A DNA stretch of 64,000 bases from Gramella sp. KN1008 (GTDB lineage Bacteria > Bacteroidota > Bacteroidia > Flavobacteriales > Flavobacteriaceae): assembly GCF_004332155.1 (NCBI RefSeq), contig NZ_SJDV01000004.1:310001-374000 (forward strand), read 5' to 3'. The notes beneath the pieces are model-generated. The model did not search any database and was not told the DNA's origin. It saw only the letters and a list, made by a program, of their open reading frames with translations. A program made the translations under genes and the position numbers. Shown in pieces: positions 25,940 to 35,654 of the stretch. Each line of letters opens with the position of its first letter. Position 1 is the stretch's first letter.

Positions 25940-27847
25940 TCATAAAATTTGAAAAACAACGCAGCCTAACGGGGGGATGGTTATTTTGGCTGAATGTTCT
26001 CTTCCGTGAAATGATTCCGGGCTGATCTTTATGAGCTTATTCTTAACTCCTGAACCGCCATATTTCTTATCGTCTGAATTGAAGATCTCTTTCAGCTTTC
26101 CTGAAGCCGGAAGTCCTATGCTATACTCACTAAGTACAGTGGGAGTAAAATTACAGACTATAATAAGCGAAGCTTTCGGATCTTTCCCTTTACGAATATA
26201 ACTTAGAACAGAATTCTGTTTGTCGTCATATGCGATCCATTCAAAACCTTCTGCCGTGAACTGTTTTTCATATAAGGCCGGTTGGTTTCTATACAGTTTG
26301 TTAAGATCGGTAAGCAGTGCCTTTATCCCTTTATGATATTCATGGTCCAGAAGCTTCCAGTCTAATCCGGAGTTATAGTCCCATTCCTCATACTGGCCTA
26401 TCTCTGCTCCCATGAATAGGAGTTTTGCACCGGGATGAGTGAACATATAGGAATAAAGTGTTCTAAGATTGGCGAATCTTTGCCATTCATCTCCAGGCAT
26501 CCTTCCTAAAATCGACTTCTTTCCATATACCACTTCGTCATGACTAAGAGGGAGCGTGAAATTTTCAGTAAAGGCATAAGTCATACTGAAAGTGATATCA
26601 TTCTGATGATATTGCCTGTAAACCGGGTCTTTCTTAAAGTATTCAAGTGTATCATGCATCCAGCCCATCATCCATTTCATGCCAAAACCTAAACCGCCAA
26701 GGTCTGTTGGTCGGGACACCATCGGGAAAGATGTTGATTCTTCCGCGATGGTCTGTACTCCTTCAAAACTTCCGTATACTTCTTTATTTAATTCTCGTAA
26801 AAGACTAATTGCATCGAGGTTTTCCCTGCCACCCTGCTCATTAGGCTCCCATTCTCCATCTTCTCTGGAGTAATCCAGGTAGAGCATAGAGGCTACGGCA
26901 TCAACCCTTAAACCGTCTACGTGATATTTATCCAGCCAGAAGACCGCATTACTAATTAAAAAAGATCTCACTTCATTTCTTCCGTAGTTAAAGATCAGGC
27001 TTTTCCAGTCGGGATGATATCCTTTTCTTGGATCGGGGTGCTCATAAAGGTGCGACCCGTCAAATCTTCCCAGACCATGCTTATCTTCAGGGAAATGGGA
27101 GGGAACCCAGTCGAGTATCACACCAATTCCAGCTTTATGGAATGCATCTATAAGTTGCATGAATTCCTGTGGAGTGCCAAAGCGTGAAGTAGGAGCGAAA
27201 TACCCGGTTAACTGATAACCCCAGGAAGGATCATAAGGATATTCCATAATAGGCATAAACTCTACATGGGTAAAGCCGGTTTCCTTAACATAGCTCACAA
27301 GTTCATCGGCCATCTCGGTATAGGTGAGAAAACGGTCTTCTTTCATATTCCTGCGCCAGGAGCCAAGGTGCACTTCATAAATGGAAAAAGGTTTATCCAG
27401 TGAATTTTTTTCCTTTCTGGATGTCATGTGCTTTTTATCTTTCCACTTATAGCCCAGTTCCCATACCACAGAAGCTGTGTTGGGAGGATGCTCGCAGCTC
27501 AGGGCATAAGGATCGGCCTTTTCCAGCATCATATCGTTATGGTGCGAGTGAATTTTATATTTGTATTTCACGCCCTTTTTAACACCGGGAATAAATCCTT
27601 CCCAAATGCCGCTCTCGTCCCATCGCACATTAAGCGGATGTTCTCCTTCCAGCCAGTGATTGAAATCTCCAATCACGGATACCGATTTGGCGGAGGGTGC
27701 CCATACTGCAAAGTAGACTCCTTCCTCCCCGTTTACTTCCAGGAGATGGGCTCCAAATTTTTCATAAAGCCTGAAATGCTTTCCTGCTCTGAAAAGTGAA
27801 ATATCGAAATCTGAAAATAAAGAGTAAGCCTGTACTTCTTTTTTCAT
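25940..27847 (-). CDS. glgB: 1,4-alpha-glucan branching enzyme
   Basis: The 635-residue GH13 enzyme makes alpha-1,6 branches in glycogen. A CBM48 domain (about 30-115) precedes the catalytic barrel, with nucleophile D316 in DGLRVDAVAS, acid E369 in TIAEES, and the LSHDEVVYGK motif downstream. The length fits the short GlgB without the extra N1 domain. The gene is separated by one base from the maltokinase gene upstream. With GlgE it would make branched alpha-glucan from maltose-1-phosphate. Confidence 0.97.
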   Translation of the reverse strand: MKKEVQAYSLFSDFDISLFRAGKHFRLYEKFGAHLLEVNGEEGVYFAVWAPSAKSVSVIGDFNHWLEGEHPLNVRWDESGIWEGFIPGVKKGVKYKYKIHSHHNDMMLEKADPYALSCEHPPNTASVVWELGYKWKDKKHMTSRKEKNSLDKPFSIYEVHLGSWRRNMKEDRFLTYTEMADELVSYVKETGFTHVEFMPIMEYPYDPSWGYQLTGYFAPTSRFGTPQEFMQLIDAFHKAGIGVILDWVPSHFPEDKHGLGRFDGSHLYEHPDPRKGYHPDWKSLIFNYGRNEVRSFLISNAVFWLDKYHVDGLRVDAVASMLYLDYSREDGEWEPNEQGGRENLDAISLLRELNKEVYGSFEGVQTIAEESTSFPMVSRPTDLGGLGFGMKWMMGWMHDTLEYFKKDPVYRQYHQNDITFSMTYAFTENFTLPLSHDEVVYGKKSILGRMPGDEWQRFANLRTLYSYMFTHPGAKLLFMGAEIGQYEEWDYNSGLDWKLLDHEYHKGIKALLTDLNKLYRNQPALYEKQFTAEGFEWIAYDDKQNSVLSYIRKGKDPKASLIIVCNFTPTVLSEYSIGLPASGKLKEIFNSDDKKYGGSGVKNKLIKISPESFHGREHSAKITIPPLGCVVFQIL

Positions 27848-27848
27848 A

Positions 27849-29495
27849 TTAGATTTTTTTATGTTTTAAAATGCTGGCAATCCCCCGAAGCGGAATGATT
27901 GTCCAGCGCGGCCTCGAATTGAGTTCATAGCCCAGTTCATAAACCGCTTTTTCCAACAGGCAATAATCGAGTAAAAATTCGATTTCCTGCTTATATCCTA
28001 TGTTAAGATTCTCTGACTGAACTTTATGAACATAGGTTTCCATAAAGACACCAATCATATATTTATAAAGAATCTCTCCTGCCTGGAAGAGCTCTTCCTG
28101 TGTGCTTGAGAAGCTGTCATCACTATTAAAGATGGTGGAATAGATAGCATAGTGAAAAGACCGGAACATCCCGGCAACATCCTTAAGCGGAGGTTGTTTT
28201 ACTTTCCTGTCCTGAATCGTGCTTTCCGGTTCGCCTTCAAAATCCAGCAGATAAAAATCATCATCGTGAACCAGTACCTGCCCTAGGTGGTAATCTCCAT
28301 GTATCCTTATCCTCTCACTTTTCATCCTGGTCCAGTTAAAGTTCAGAAAATGTTCCCTGATCTCTTTTTTTCTATCCAGAAATTCCTTAGCCAGCTCCAG
28401 TGCCTCTCCCTCGAGTTTATGCATATTATTTTCTATTGTATTCAACCGGTTCTGAAACATGTGAATAAGCCGGTTCTTTAACCAGACTGCATAATCCCCG
28501 TTGTATTTTGCGGGCGTAAAAGCTGTATCCTGTATATCACTACCAAGGGCGACATGCATTTCAGCAGTTCTTAATGCAAGTTTTGAGACCTTCAAAAAAA
28601 GATTTAGCCCTGCGAAATCTATTATTTCCGGAGGGATTGTATTTATTGATTGACGCTGGTATAATTCGATGTCGGGAAATCTGCTAACTTTAATGCGTTT
28701 CTTCTCTAGGTTCGCAAAGACGAGTTTAAGTTCCTGCAGCATATATTTCCAGGCATCACCTTCATTTTCGATAAGATCCTGCATGAGGCCAAGAGTAATT
28801 GTGTCGCCTCCATCAATTGCGAGGTTGATGCTACCTATATAGGCCGGAATATTCTGAAAATTGCTTTTTTCGGTTAGAAACCTGATGATCTCGTAATCTG
28901 GATTCTTACTGGTGTAGATACGCCGGAAGAACTTCAGCACATACTTGTCGTTATAGATAATAGAGGTGTTGCTCTGTTCCCCTCCCATAAAACGCGAAGA
29001 TTTATAGGCGGTTGATTCAGCGGTATCCGAACGATGAAAAAGAATATTTTTATCTGCTCTGTCCCCTGAAGCCGTCATGATCTTATCAAAGATCAGGTGC
29101 CTGAAATCCTCCAGATTAACGGCATCGATAAGGTAACCTTCCTTTCCCTTAAAATTAACGGGTGCGATAATGATATCTTTTTCCAGTTCTTTCTTTTTAT
29201 CAGTGATAAAACTCAGAGGTATAAAATAGTCCTGGAAAAAAGCCTCACTAAAATTTATCTCTATCATTACTCCATAAAAAGTGTCCTTTTCGTAGGAAAT
29301 TTTAAATTGATCTACAACTTCTATATATTTTAATGTACTGGATTTCCCTCCATACCATCGCTTTTTCAGAATATAGTCTTCCAGGATCTCTGTACTGAAG
29401 GTCTTTACGAATTCTGAATCTTCAAATGCTTCTTTCCAACTGCATTTGAACTGAAAATCGGAAGTATTTACATTAGATAGTACCTTTTTGGACAT
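27849..29495 (-). CDS. mak: Maltokinase (Mak), free-standing
   Basis: A 548-residue member of the maltokinase/trehalose synthase C-domain family, which phosphorylates maltose to maltose-1-phosphate for GlgE. The kinase catalytic loop reads IHGDYHLGQVL, followed by LLDFEGEPES, the expected Asp of the metal-binding motif. I start it at the ATG at 29493-29495 (MSKKVL). The longer open frame beginning at 29555 would overlap glgE by 56 bases and add a Cys-containing stretch unlike the family. In many bacteria this domain is fused to TreS; here it stands alone. It sits directly between glgE and glgB. Confidence 0.92.
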   Translation of the reverse strand: MSKKVLSNVNTSDFQFKCSWKEAFEDSEFVKTFSTEILEDYILKKRWYGGKSSTLKYIEVVDQFKISYEKDTFYGVMIEINFSEAFFQDYFIPLSFITDKKKELEKDIIIAPVNFKGKEGYLIDAVNLEDFRHLIFDKIMTASGDRADKNILFHRSDTAESTAYKSSRFMGGEQSNTSIIYNDKYVLKFFRRIYTSKNPDYEIIRFLTEKSNFQNIPAYIGSINLAIDGGDTITLGLMQDLIENEGDAWKYMLQELKLVFANLEKKRIKVSRFPDIELYQRQSINTIPPEIIDFAGLNLFLKVSKLALRTAEMHVALGSDIQDTAFTPAKYNGDYAVWLKNRLIHMFQNRLNTIENNMHKLEGEALELAKEFLDRKKEIREHFLNFNWTRMKSERIRIHGDYHLGQVLVHDDDFYLLDFEGEPESTIQDRKVKQPPLKDVAGMFRSFHYAIYSTIFNSDDSFSSTQEELFQAGEILYKYMIGVFMETYVHKVQSENLNIGYKQEIEFLLDYCLLEKAVYELGYELNSRPRWTIIPLRGIASILKHKKI

Positions 29496-29499
29496 ACTT

Positions 29500-31443
29500 T
29501 TAAATTTTATGAATTCTAAAAAGGTGGAATGGCATGGCAGGATGCAATTCAACATAACACCATTCCTGATCCCAGTTATAAGAATTGCCCGTTATGAGGT
29601 CTTCTACTCTAATACTTTGTCCGGCTTGTAAACCCAATTCATGCCGGGGAACTTTTACCGTCCCGCTTTTCTGATAATATGGATCAAGACTCACCACCAT
29701 GAGGCTGTGGTTCTCTCTATCCTGATCATATTTATGGTAAGCCATTAGGCCGTCATCGTGGATCTCACAAAAATTGATATTATTGGTCTGTTGTAAGGAA
29801 GGATTGGTTTGTCTTGCCTCGTTGATCTTAGTGATCACTCTCATTAATTTGTTTTCGGCATTCCAGTCCCAGTGTCTTACCTGGTATTTTTCTGAATCCA
29901 GATATTCTTCCTTCCCCGGAACTGCATCGGATATCATAAATTCGAACACAGGTCCGTAAATTCCAGTATTTGAACTTAAAGTAGCAGCCAGGAAATACCT
30001 GATCATGAACATCGCTTCATTGGCCCCCTGGAGGTGATAAGGGTTGATATCGGGAGTATTTGGCCAGAAATTCGGGCGGAAATATTCTTTCAGATCTGTT
30101 TTGGTCAGTTCATTGACATACTCCATTAACTCATGTTTGCTGGTGCGCCAGGTAAAGTAGGTATACGATTGCGTAAAGCCCTGTTTTGCCAGCTGCTCCA
30201 TCACCTTGGGTCGTGTGAAGGATTCTGAAAGGAACAGTGTGTCGGGATGTTTCTTCCTGACTTCTGAAATAAGCCAGCCCCAGAAATAAAAGGGCTTGGT
30301 ATGCGGATTATCAACTCTGAATATGTTGATCCCGGCTTCTTCAATCCAGTATAGTACTATATCGCGGAATTCCTGCCACATTTTCTTCCATTCTTCCGAT
30401 TCAAAATAGATAGGAAGAATATCCTGGTATTTTTTTGGTGGATTCTCAGCATACTGGATCGTTCCGTCGGGTCTCCATTTAAACCAGTTTGGATGATCTT
30501 TTACATAAGGATGATCGGGAGCAGCCTGAAGGGCGAAATCCATCGCCACTTCAATTCCCAGGTGCTTTGCTTTTTCTACGAGCGATTTAAAATCACTAAG
30601 ATCCCCCAGTTGAGGATGAATATCTTTATGCCCGCCTTTTTCAGAGCCAATTCCCCAGGGAGACCCTACATCTTCTTGAGCCGCATTCGTCGCATTGTTC
30701 TTCCCTTTTCTGTTTACTTCTCCAATAGGATGTATGGGTGGAAAATAGAGTGTGTCGAATCCCATTTCGGCAATTCGTGGTAAGATATTTTCACAGTCTT
30801 TAAAAGTTCCATGCTTAGCTTCTTCCCATGATGCAGAGCGGGGGAAGAATTCATACCAGGTGCTAAACCGTGCTTTTTTACGGTCTACATATACAGGCAT
30901 TTTTTGTGATTCGTAAGGCACCGCCTTATGAGGATATTGTAAAAGGATTCTTTCGAGCCCTTCATCCAGGCAGATATTTAAAGCTTCTTCATACTGGTCC
31001 TTATTAGTGAAATCGGCAATGGCTCTTTTTAATAGCACGGCCTCTGTTTTTGTGCATTTTTTAAGGATAGGTTTAAGAATTTCTGCGCCTTCCAGTAATT
31101 CGGATGTCACTTCCTGACCATCTTCGATCTTTTTTATGATTCCATGCCGCCAGTTCAGGCCATGGTCTTCCCATCCCTGGATATAATACTGATAATCTCC
31201 CTGTTTTTCAACCCTGAAAAATCCTTCCCATCTGTCATTTGCAGTGGGTTTCATTCGGGATTCGTTCCAGCTGCGTTGTTTAGAATGTTTATAAAATAAG
31301 GATGCCTGAATAATATCATGACCATCTCCGACAATATCGGCCTCCACATGTACTATTTCATCCACCACTCTTTTAATTGCATACTCTCCACAATTTATTA
31401 AAGGGCTTATGTTTTCAATGACAATTCTGCTGTTTTCCAGCAT
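29500..31443 (-). CDS. glgE: Alpha-1,4-glucan:maltose-1-phosphate maltosyltransferase
   Basis: The 647-residue GH13 (subfamily 3) enzyme transfers maltose from maltose-1-phosphate to growing alpha-1,4-glucan. The N-terminal beta-sandwich and helical insert typical of GlgE cover about 1-185. The barrel carries the nucleophile Asp in INIFRVDNPHTKPFYFW and the general acid Glu in FLSESFTRP. The GKNN loop in NRKGKNNATNA is also characteristic. It is the first gene of the glgE-mak-glgB-GH31 operon. Confidence 0.96.
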   Translation of the reverse strand: MLENSRIVIENISPLINCGEYAIKRVVDEIVHVEADIVGDGHDIIQASLFYKHSKQRSWNESRMKPTANDRWEGFFRVEKQGDYQYYIQGWEDHGLNWRHGIIKKIEDGQEVTSELLEGAEILKPILKKCTKTEAVLLKRAIADFTNKDQYEEALNICLDEGLERILLQYPHKAVPYESQKMPVYVDRKKARFSTWYEFFPRSASWEEAKHGTFKDCENILPRIAEMGFDTLYFPPIHPIGEVNRKGKNNATNAAQEDVGSPWGIGSEKGGHKDIHPQLGDLSDFKSLVEKAKHLGIEVAMDFALQAAPDHPYVKDHPNWFKWRPDGTIQYAENPPKKYQDILPIYFESEEWKKMWQEFRDIVLYWIEEAGINIFRVDNPHTKPFYFWGWLISEVRKKHPDTLFLSESFTRPKVMEQLAKQGFTQSYTYFTWRTSKHELMEYVNELTKTDLKEYFRPNFWPNTPDINPYHLQGANEAMFMIRYFLAATLSSNTGIYGPVFEFMISDAVPGKEEYLDSEKYQVRHWDWNAENKLMRVITKINEARQTNPSLQQTNNINFCEIHDDGLMAYHKYDQDRENHSLMVVSLDPYYQKSGTVKVPRHELGLQAGQSIRVEDLITGNSYNWDQEWCYVELHPAMPFHLFRIHKI

Positions 31444-31689
31444 AGCAATGGTTGGTTTTTATTCTTAAAAATGAGCTGAATCTTAAATTTAATAAACTGA
31501 TACTGAAAATTGTACCTATTTAGACTCTTGTTTATTTTTTTGACAATTAATTAAGATTTAGAGGGTGGGAATGTTATCGGATTTAAGCTGATTTTGGTAA
31601 TTCAAGTAAAATTTATGAAATTTAGAAATCCCCTACTCATTTCCCGATACCAGTTTTTTTAATTAAGTAACCAACTAAATATCAATTAT

Positions 31690-32670
31690 ATGTTTGTTCG
31701 AAATCTTAAAATTGCCAGACTGTCCTTTCTTCTGCTCATAGGAATTGGGCTTATTGTGGGATGTAAAAATGAAAAGGAAAAAAATGAAGATGATAACATG
31801 GAGGCTACGGCCGAGGAAGAGATAACATCTTTAGAAAACAAGAATGTTTTTACGATCACTACAAGATCCATGGAGTTTACAATTCCTTCCGATACTTTGC
31901 CGTCGGGTTGGAATACCATCAGGTATAAGAATAATTCTAATGAAGTTCATTTAATATTATTTGATAAATATCCTGAAGGTAAAGGTATAGAAGATGCTCA
32001 TAAAGAAGTAGTACCTTCATTTCAGGAAGGAATGGATCTAATCAATGAAGGAAAAATGGAAGAAGCCCAGGCGGCATTCGGTAAGTTGCCTGAATGGTTC
32101 CAGGAAGTAGAATTTACCGGAGGTGTGGGCCTTCTGTCGCCTGGCACTGAGGCTCAGTCTACCATTAAACTGGAGCCTGGTACTTATATAATTGAATGTT
32201 ATGTAAAAATGACCGATGGTACTTTCCATACATTACAGATGTCTGAACAGGTTCAGGTAACCGATACGGATAGTGGTATTGAGCCACCTAAGGCAGATTA
32301 TGTTATTGATATTGATGGGGCTAATGGAATTCAATTCGATGAAAATGTAACTTCCGGGAAGAAGACCTTTCAGGTGAATTATGGAGAGCAGAAAGTTCAT
32401 GAACACTATTTACAACATGATGTGAATATCGTGTGGGTTGATGAAGGAACTGATATGGCTAAACTGGAAAAGTGGGTTAATTGGAGTGAGCCTACAGGTT
32501 TACAAACTCCGGCTCCCGAAGGTTTCAGGTTCCTTGGTGGAGTGCAGGAAATGAAATCCGGTGATAAAGGATTCTTTACCGTGGATCTCAAACCGGGTAA
32601 CTATGCCCTTATCTCAGAAGTTCCAAATTCTCAGGAAAAGGGGATGCTAAAAACTTTTACAGTGAAATAG
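31690..32670 (+). CDS. Lipoprotein with two cupredoxin-like repeats, unknown function
   Basis: The 326-residue protein has a lipoprotein signal ending in VGC (Cys 25) and an acidic linker. Two repeats of a beta-sandwich follow, about 50-190 and 200-326. Each repeat has an N-terminal strand, a VHLILF/VNIVWV strand and a LEPGTY/LKPGNY strand near the end, as in plastocyanin-like folds. The copper ligands (Cys plus Met/His in the last loop) are missing in both, so copper binding is not supported. It is monocistronic, ending in a strong terminator. The role is unknown. Confidence 0.8.
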   Translation: MFVRNLKIARLSFLLLIGIGLIVGCKNEKEKNEDDNMEATAEEEITSLENKNVFTITTRSMEFTIPSDTLPSGWNTIRYKNNSNEVHLILFDKYPEGKGIEDAHKEVVPSFQEGMDLINEGKMEEAQAAFGKLPEWFQEVEFTGGVGLLSPGTEAQSTIKLEPGTYIIECYVKMTDGTFHTLQMSEQVQVTDTDSGIEPPKADYVIDIDGANGIQFDENVTSGKKTFQVNYGEQKVHEHYLQHDVNIVWVDEGTDMAKLEKWVNWSEPTGLQTPAPEGFRFLGGVQEMKSGDKGFFTVDLKPGNYALISEVPNSQEKGMLKTFTVK

Positions 32671-32676
32671 AAAATA

Positions 32677-32706
32677 AAAACCCGGCCAATTGGCCGGGTT
32701 TTTTTT
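32677..32706. terminator. Bidirectional rho-independent terminator
   Basis: A GC-rich palindrome (AACCCGGCC/GGCCGGGTT) is flanked by A residues on the left and a T run on the right. It serves both the lipoprotein gene and the convergent cytochrome gene. Confidence 0.95.
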
Positions 32707-33349
32707 ATGCTGCTTTCAAACTGTCAAGTTTTGTAGGAGGTATAGGTGCCGGCACGGCATTATTCACCGGTTCGGTACTTTGTAAATATTTGAACATGGA
32801 CTCCAGGTCTTCATCGGTAAGATTCGCAAAATTCTGCCACGGCATTGGCGGCAGCATCATTCTTCCATTCTTCTGTCCTTTGAGTTTGCCTTCCCGCATG
32901 GCAGTCATAAACTGATCTGCAGTCCAATTGCCCAGTCCTGTATCGTCTGAGGTAAGGTTTGCTGAAAAGCTGACTCCCCATGGACCAACAAACGCAGTAA
33001 GCTGGCCATTCATCAACATCCAGCCTTTTTCAAGAGCTTCGGTGCTCACTGGAGGAAGACTGTCTCCCTCGCTAAAACCAGATAATGCCAGTTCCGGAAT
33101 TTCCTCTGGCCCTCTTTCTCCCATTCTTTTAGGAGAGTGGCAGTCATGGCACCCAATAGTCTTTACCAGGTATTCACCTCTTTTGATGCTGTCGTTCAGG
33201 GTCATTTTTTTCTCTTCCGGTTTTTCCTCATACTTTTCTTTATCATTACACGAAAGTAAAAGTGGAAGGAAAGCCATTAGCATAAAATAAACAGATCGCT
33301 TAAGGGATTTTTCAGGCCATAGCCTGAAATTCAAAAAAGAATTTTTCAT
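32705..33349 (-). CDS. Monoheme cytochrome c lipoprotein
   Basis: The 214-residue protein has an N-terminal hydrophobic segment ending in LLLSC (Cys 34) and one heme motif CHDCH near 67-71. A Met-rich C-terminal half (GRMMLPPMPWQ) probably supplies the axial Met. An alternative start at the later ATG (MLMAFLP, near 33283) would give a more typical lipoprotein signal. The pattern matches cytochrome c subunits that accompany dehydrogenases, but no dehydrogenase gene is adjacent. It is likely anchored in the outer or inner membrane facing the periplasm. Confidence 0.88.
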   Translation of the reverse strand: MKNSFLNFRLWPEKSLKRSVYFMLMAFLPLLLSCNDKEKYEEKPEEKKMTLNDSIKRGEYLVKTIGCHDCHSPKRMGERGPEEIPELALSGFSEGDSLPPVSTEALEKGWMLMNGQLTAFVGPWGVSFSANLTSDDTGLGNWTADQFMTAMREGKLKGQKNGRMMLPPMPWQNFANLTDEDLESMFKYLQSTEPVNNAVPAPIPPTKLDSLKAA

Positions 33350-33499
33350 AATTAATTGGTTGATTAGTGATTTAAAAATATCATAAGTTTTTGATTTTTA
33401 GTGTTCTAATCGGTGAAATTCAAGAAAATTATGATAAGAAGAAACTTCAGGATTTCTGTTTATCTGGGCAGACTGTCTCAGGATTCTTATTTTTGCCAC

Positions 33500-33964
33500 A
33501 TGAAAGTAGATAATCTGGAACAGGGTTTTTTTGGCATTGGCATTCAGAACGGGAAGACTCCGGAAAACCTCGGGGTGTTGTGGCGATCAGCCCAGAATAT
33601 GGGAGCGAGTTTCATTTTCACCATAGGTAACCGCTATGCGAAGCAGGCCTGTGATACGCATAAAGCCGTGGGAGCAATGCCTTATTTTCATTACGAGACC
33701 TTTGAAGATTTTTACGATCACCTGCCTAAAGGAGCCATGCTGGTAGGGGTAGAGCTCACCGAAAATGCAGAGCCGCTGGAAAGTTTTAAACATCCCAGAA
33801 GATGTGTTTATTTGCTGGGTGCTGAAGATCATGGGCTTTCTAATGTAGCCATTGAAAAGTCTCATTACCTGGTTAAATTCAAATCTACTCTAAGCCTGAA
33901 TGTTTCGGTCGCGGGAAGTATAGTGATGTACGATCGTGCAGCAAAGAACGAATTTTCTACCTAG
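33500..33964 (+). CDS. SPOUT-family RNA 2'-O-methyltransferase (TrmH/SpoU)
   Basis: A 155-residue SAM-dependent RNA methyltransferase with the trefoil-knot motifs of the SpoU family: N-terminal NPENLG-like KTPENLGVLWRSAQ, YLLGAEDHGLS (motif 2) and the C-terminal LSLNVSVAGSIVMYDR (motif 3). I use the ATG at 33500, which gives the TrmL-like minimal length. Upstream in-frame starts (GTG 33413, ATG 33431) would add an unrelated extension. The RNA target cannot be read from sequence. Confidence 0.9.
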   Translation: MKVDNLEQGFFGIGIQNGKTPENLGVLWRSAQNMGASFIFTIGNRYAKQACDTHKAVGAMPYFHYETFEDFYDHLPKGAMLVGVELTENAEPLESFKHPRRCVYLLGAEDHGLSNVAIEKSHYLVKFKSTLSLNVSVAGSIVMYDRAAKNEFST

Positions 33965-33965
33965 A

Positions 33966-35417
33966 TCATGAAGTTTCAGATGATTCTTTAGCAGGCTTCC
34001 TCTGGAAGAGCTTTTTTTCTCTGATCATTTTAGCAGTAAGCCCAGGAACCATTTTTTCCCAATCGGGGTCACCTTCTTTAATCATTTCATAGACTTTTCT
34101 TGGATGGATCTTAAGGGCTTCTTTGTCATAATCCTCTATGTCTATTACCTTATCATTATCAATAAAAAATTTATAAAGCTCTTTTAAACGGGGGTGAACT
34201 TTCAGGTTCTTACTGTTAATGATCTCTCCGGTTTTCTCATCCAGGATAGGATATAAATATACTTTCAGGTTTTTAAAGAAAAGTTTGCCAAAGGCTTCCA
34301 GTATACCACCACTAAGCCCCCTGTAATATTTTTCATTGAATATATCCTGAAGGTTATCTACTCCTAGTACTAGTCCCAGTTGTTCCTTGGTATGCTGCGC
34401 AAAATATTCCACTACCTTATAGTATTCCTGGAAATTGGAGATCATTACCGTATGCCCCGAGGCACATAGAAGATCGGCACGGTCCAGGAAATCCTTTTCA
34501 TCTATTTCGCCTTCGGATTTGAGGTTATTCAGGGTCATTTCAAAAATTATAACCGTGTTCTTCTTGTTAACCCGTTTTTCATCAAGAAATAGCTTTCGGG
34601 AAGTCCTGTACATGTCAAGGTTGAGGTTGGTAACGGGCCTGAAACTTCCTCTAAGGGTAAGAATGTTCTTCTTATAGAGAGCATTGGCCGGCAGAATATT
34701 ATTGCCATCCTGAGCGAACATCACAGCTTCGGTAATGCCTTCTCTCACCAGGTGAAGGCTCATCAACCTGTTATCCACCTCTTCAAAAACGGGTCCACTA
34801 AAGTTTATGGAATCTATCTCGATCTTGTCGCTGTCAAGATGATCGTATAAATGTCGCATTACCTGCATGGGGTCATCACTCTGATAAAATGCAGCATAGA
34901 TGAGGTTCACTCCCATGAGACCCAGGCTTATCTGTTGATGGGCCGCGCTATTCTCATGTAATTGTACATGGAGAATGATCTCACTGTATTCCTGTTTTGG
35001 CTTTTTTTGAAAACGGATCCCCAGCCAGCCATGACCTTTGTATTTCTTTGCCCAATCAATGGTTGCAACCGTATTGGCATAGCTGAAGAATAGTTTCTCC
35101 GGATGTTTTACTCGTGAAATTCGCTGTTCAATAAGGCCGGTTTCATACTTAAGCATGCTTTTTAACCTGTGTTCGGTTACATACCTGTTCTGAGGATCCA
35201 GTCCGTAGATAGCATCACTAAAATCCTTGTCATAGGCACTAAGAGTCTTCGCTATAGTACCTTTCGGATTCCGGGCCCTGAAGAAATGTCTCACCGTTTC
35301 CTGCCCGGCCCCAATCTCGGCGAAAGTGCCATATATATTCTCATTGAGATTCAATCGGGTGCATTTATTCTCAATAGATAGTATATTTTCAAATTGGTCC
35401 TCGGCAAGTGCAGACAT
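33966..35417 (-). CDS. Conserved Bacteroidetes protein of unclear function
   Basis: A 483-residue soluble protein without signal peptide or membrane helix. It has distinct conserved-looking stretches (NENIYGTFAEIGAGQETVRHFF, of which I cite only the first part; SAYDKDFSDAIYG; YANTVATIDW; GWLGIRFQ). I recall relatives annotated in some flavobacterial genomes as nicotinate-nucleotide adenylyltransferase, but no HxGH nucleotidyltransferase motif is visible, so I do not adopt that name. The last 30 residues are Lys/Glu/Ser-rich. It ends one base after the convergent methyltransferase stop, and it has a single gene transcript. Confidence 0.7.
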   Translation of the reverse strand: MSALAEDQFENILSIENKCTRLNLNENIYGTFAEIGAGQETVRHFFRARNPKGTIAKTLSAYDKDFSDAIYGLDPQNRYVTEHRLKSMLKYETGLIEQRISRVKHPEKLFFSYANTVATIDWAKKYKGHGWLGIRFQKKPKQEYSEIILHVQLHENSAAHQQISLGLMGVNLIYAAFYQSDDPMQVMRHLYDHLDSDKIEIDSINFSGPVFEEVDNRLMSLHLVREGITEAVMFAQDGNNILPANALYKKNILTLRGSFRPVTNLNLDMYRTSRKLFLDEKRVNKKNTVIIFEMTLNNLKSEGEIDEKDFLDRADLLCASGHTVMISNFQEYYKVVEYFAQHTKEQLGLVLGVDNLQDIFNEKYYRGLSGGILEAFGKLFFKNLKVYLYPILDEKTGEIINSKNLKVHPRLKELYKFFIDNDKVIDIEDYDKEALKIHPRKVYEMIKEGDPDWEKMVPGLTAKMIREKKLFQRKPAKESSETS

Positions 35418-35654
35418 ACGTCATCCATTTGGTTTGCTTCTGAAAGTTAGGAATATTAAATGTCTCTGGGGTGTATTTTAAGTAATGTTTAAAAGTTGAA
35501 ATCTGATTTTTAGGAAGCTTTTAAACTGAAACAAAATCTTAAAAAAGAGGATGGAAGAATATTTCAGGAAAATTCAGGCTATATTTAAGGCATACTGGTT
35601 AGCCTGCATCAGTTTTCTTGCGAAAATTTCTGTTTCTACTTTAAGTTTTATAAT

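Noticed and set aside
29496..29555. Longer N-terminus for the maltokinase
   Set aside because: It overlaps glgE and is unlike the family; the ATG at 29493-29495 gives a typical start.
31589..31600. Near-match TGAT-N4-GTAA upstream of the two-repeat lipoprotein gene
   Set aside because: The right half-site is imperfect and the expected box position reads as unrelated sequence.
33413..33499. Extended N-terminus for the SPOUT methyltransferase
   Set aside because: The added 29 residues do not resemble the family; the minimal TrmL-like length starts at 33500.
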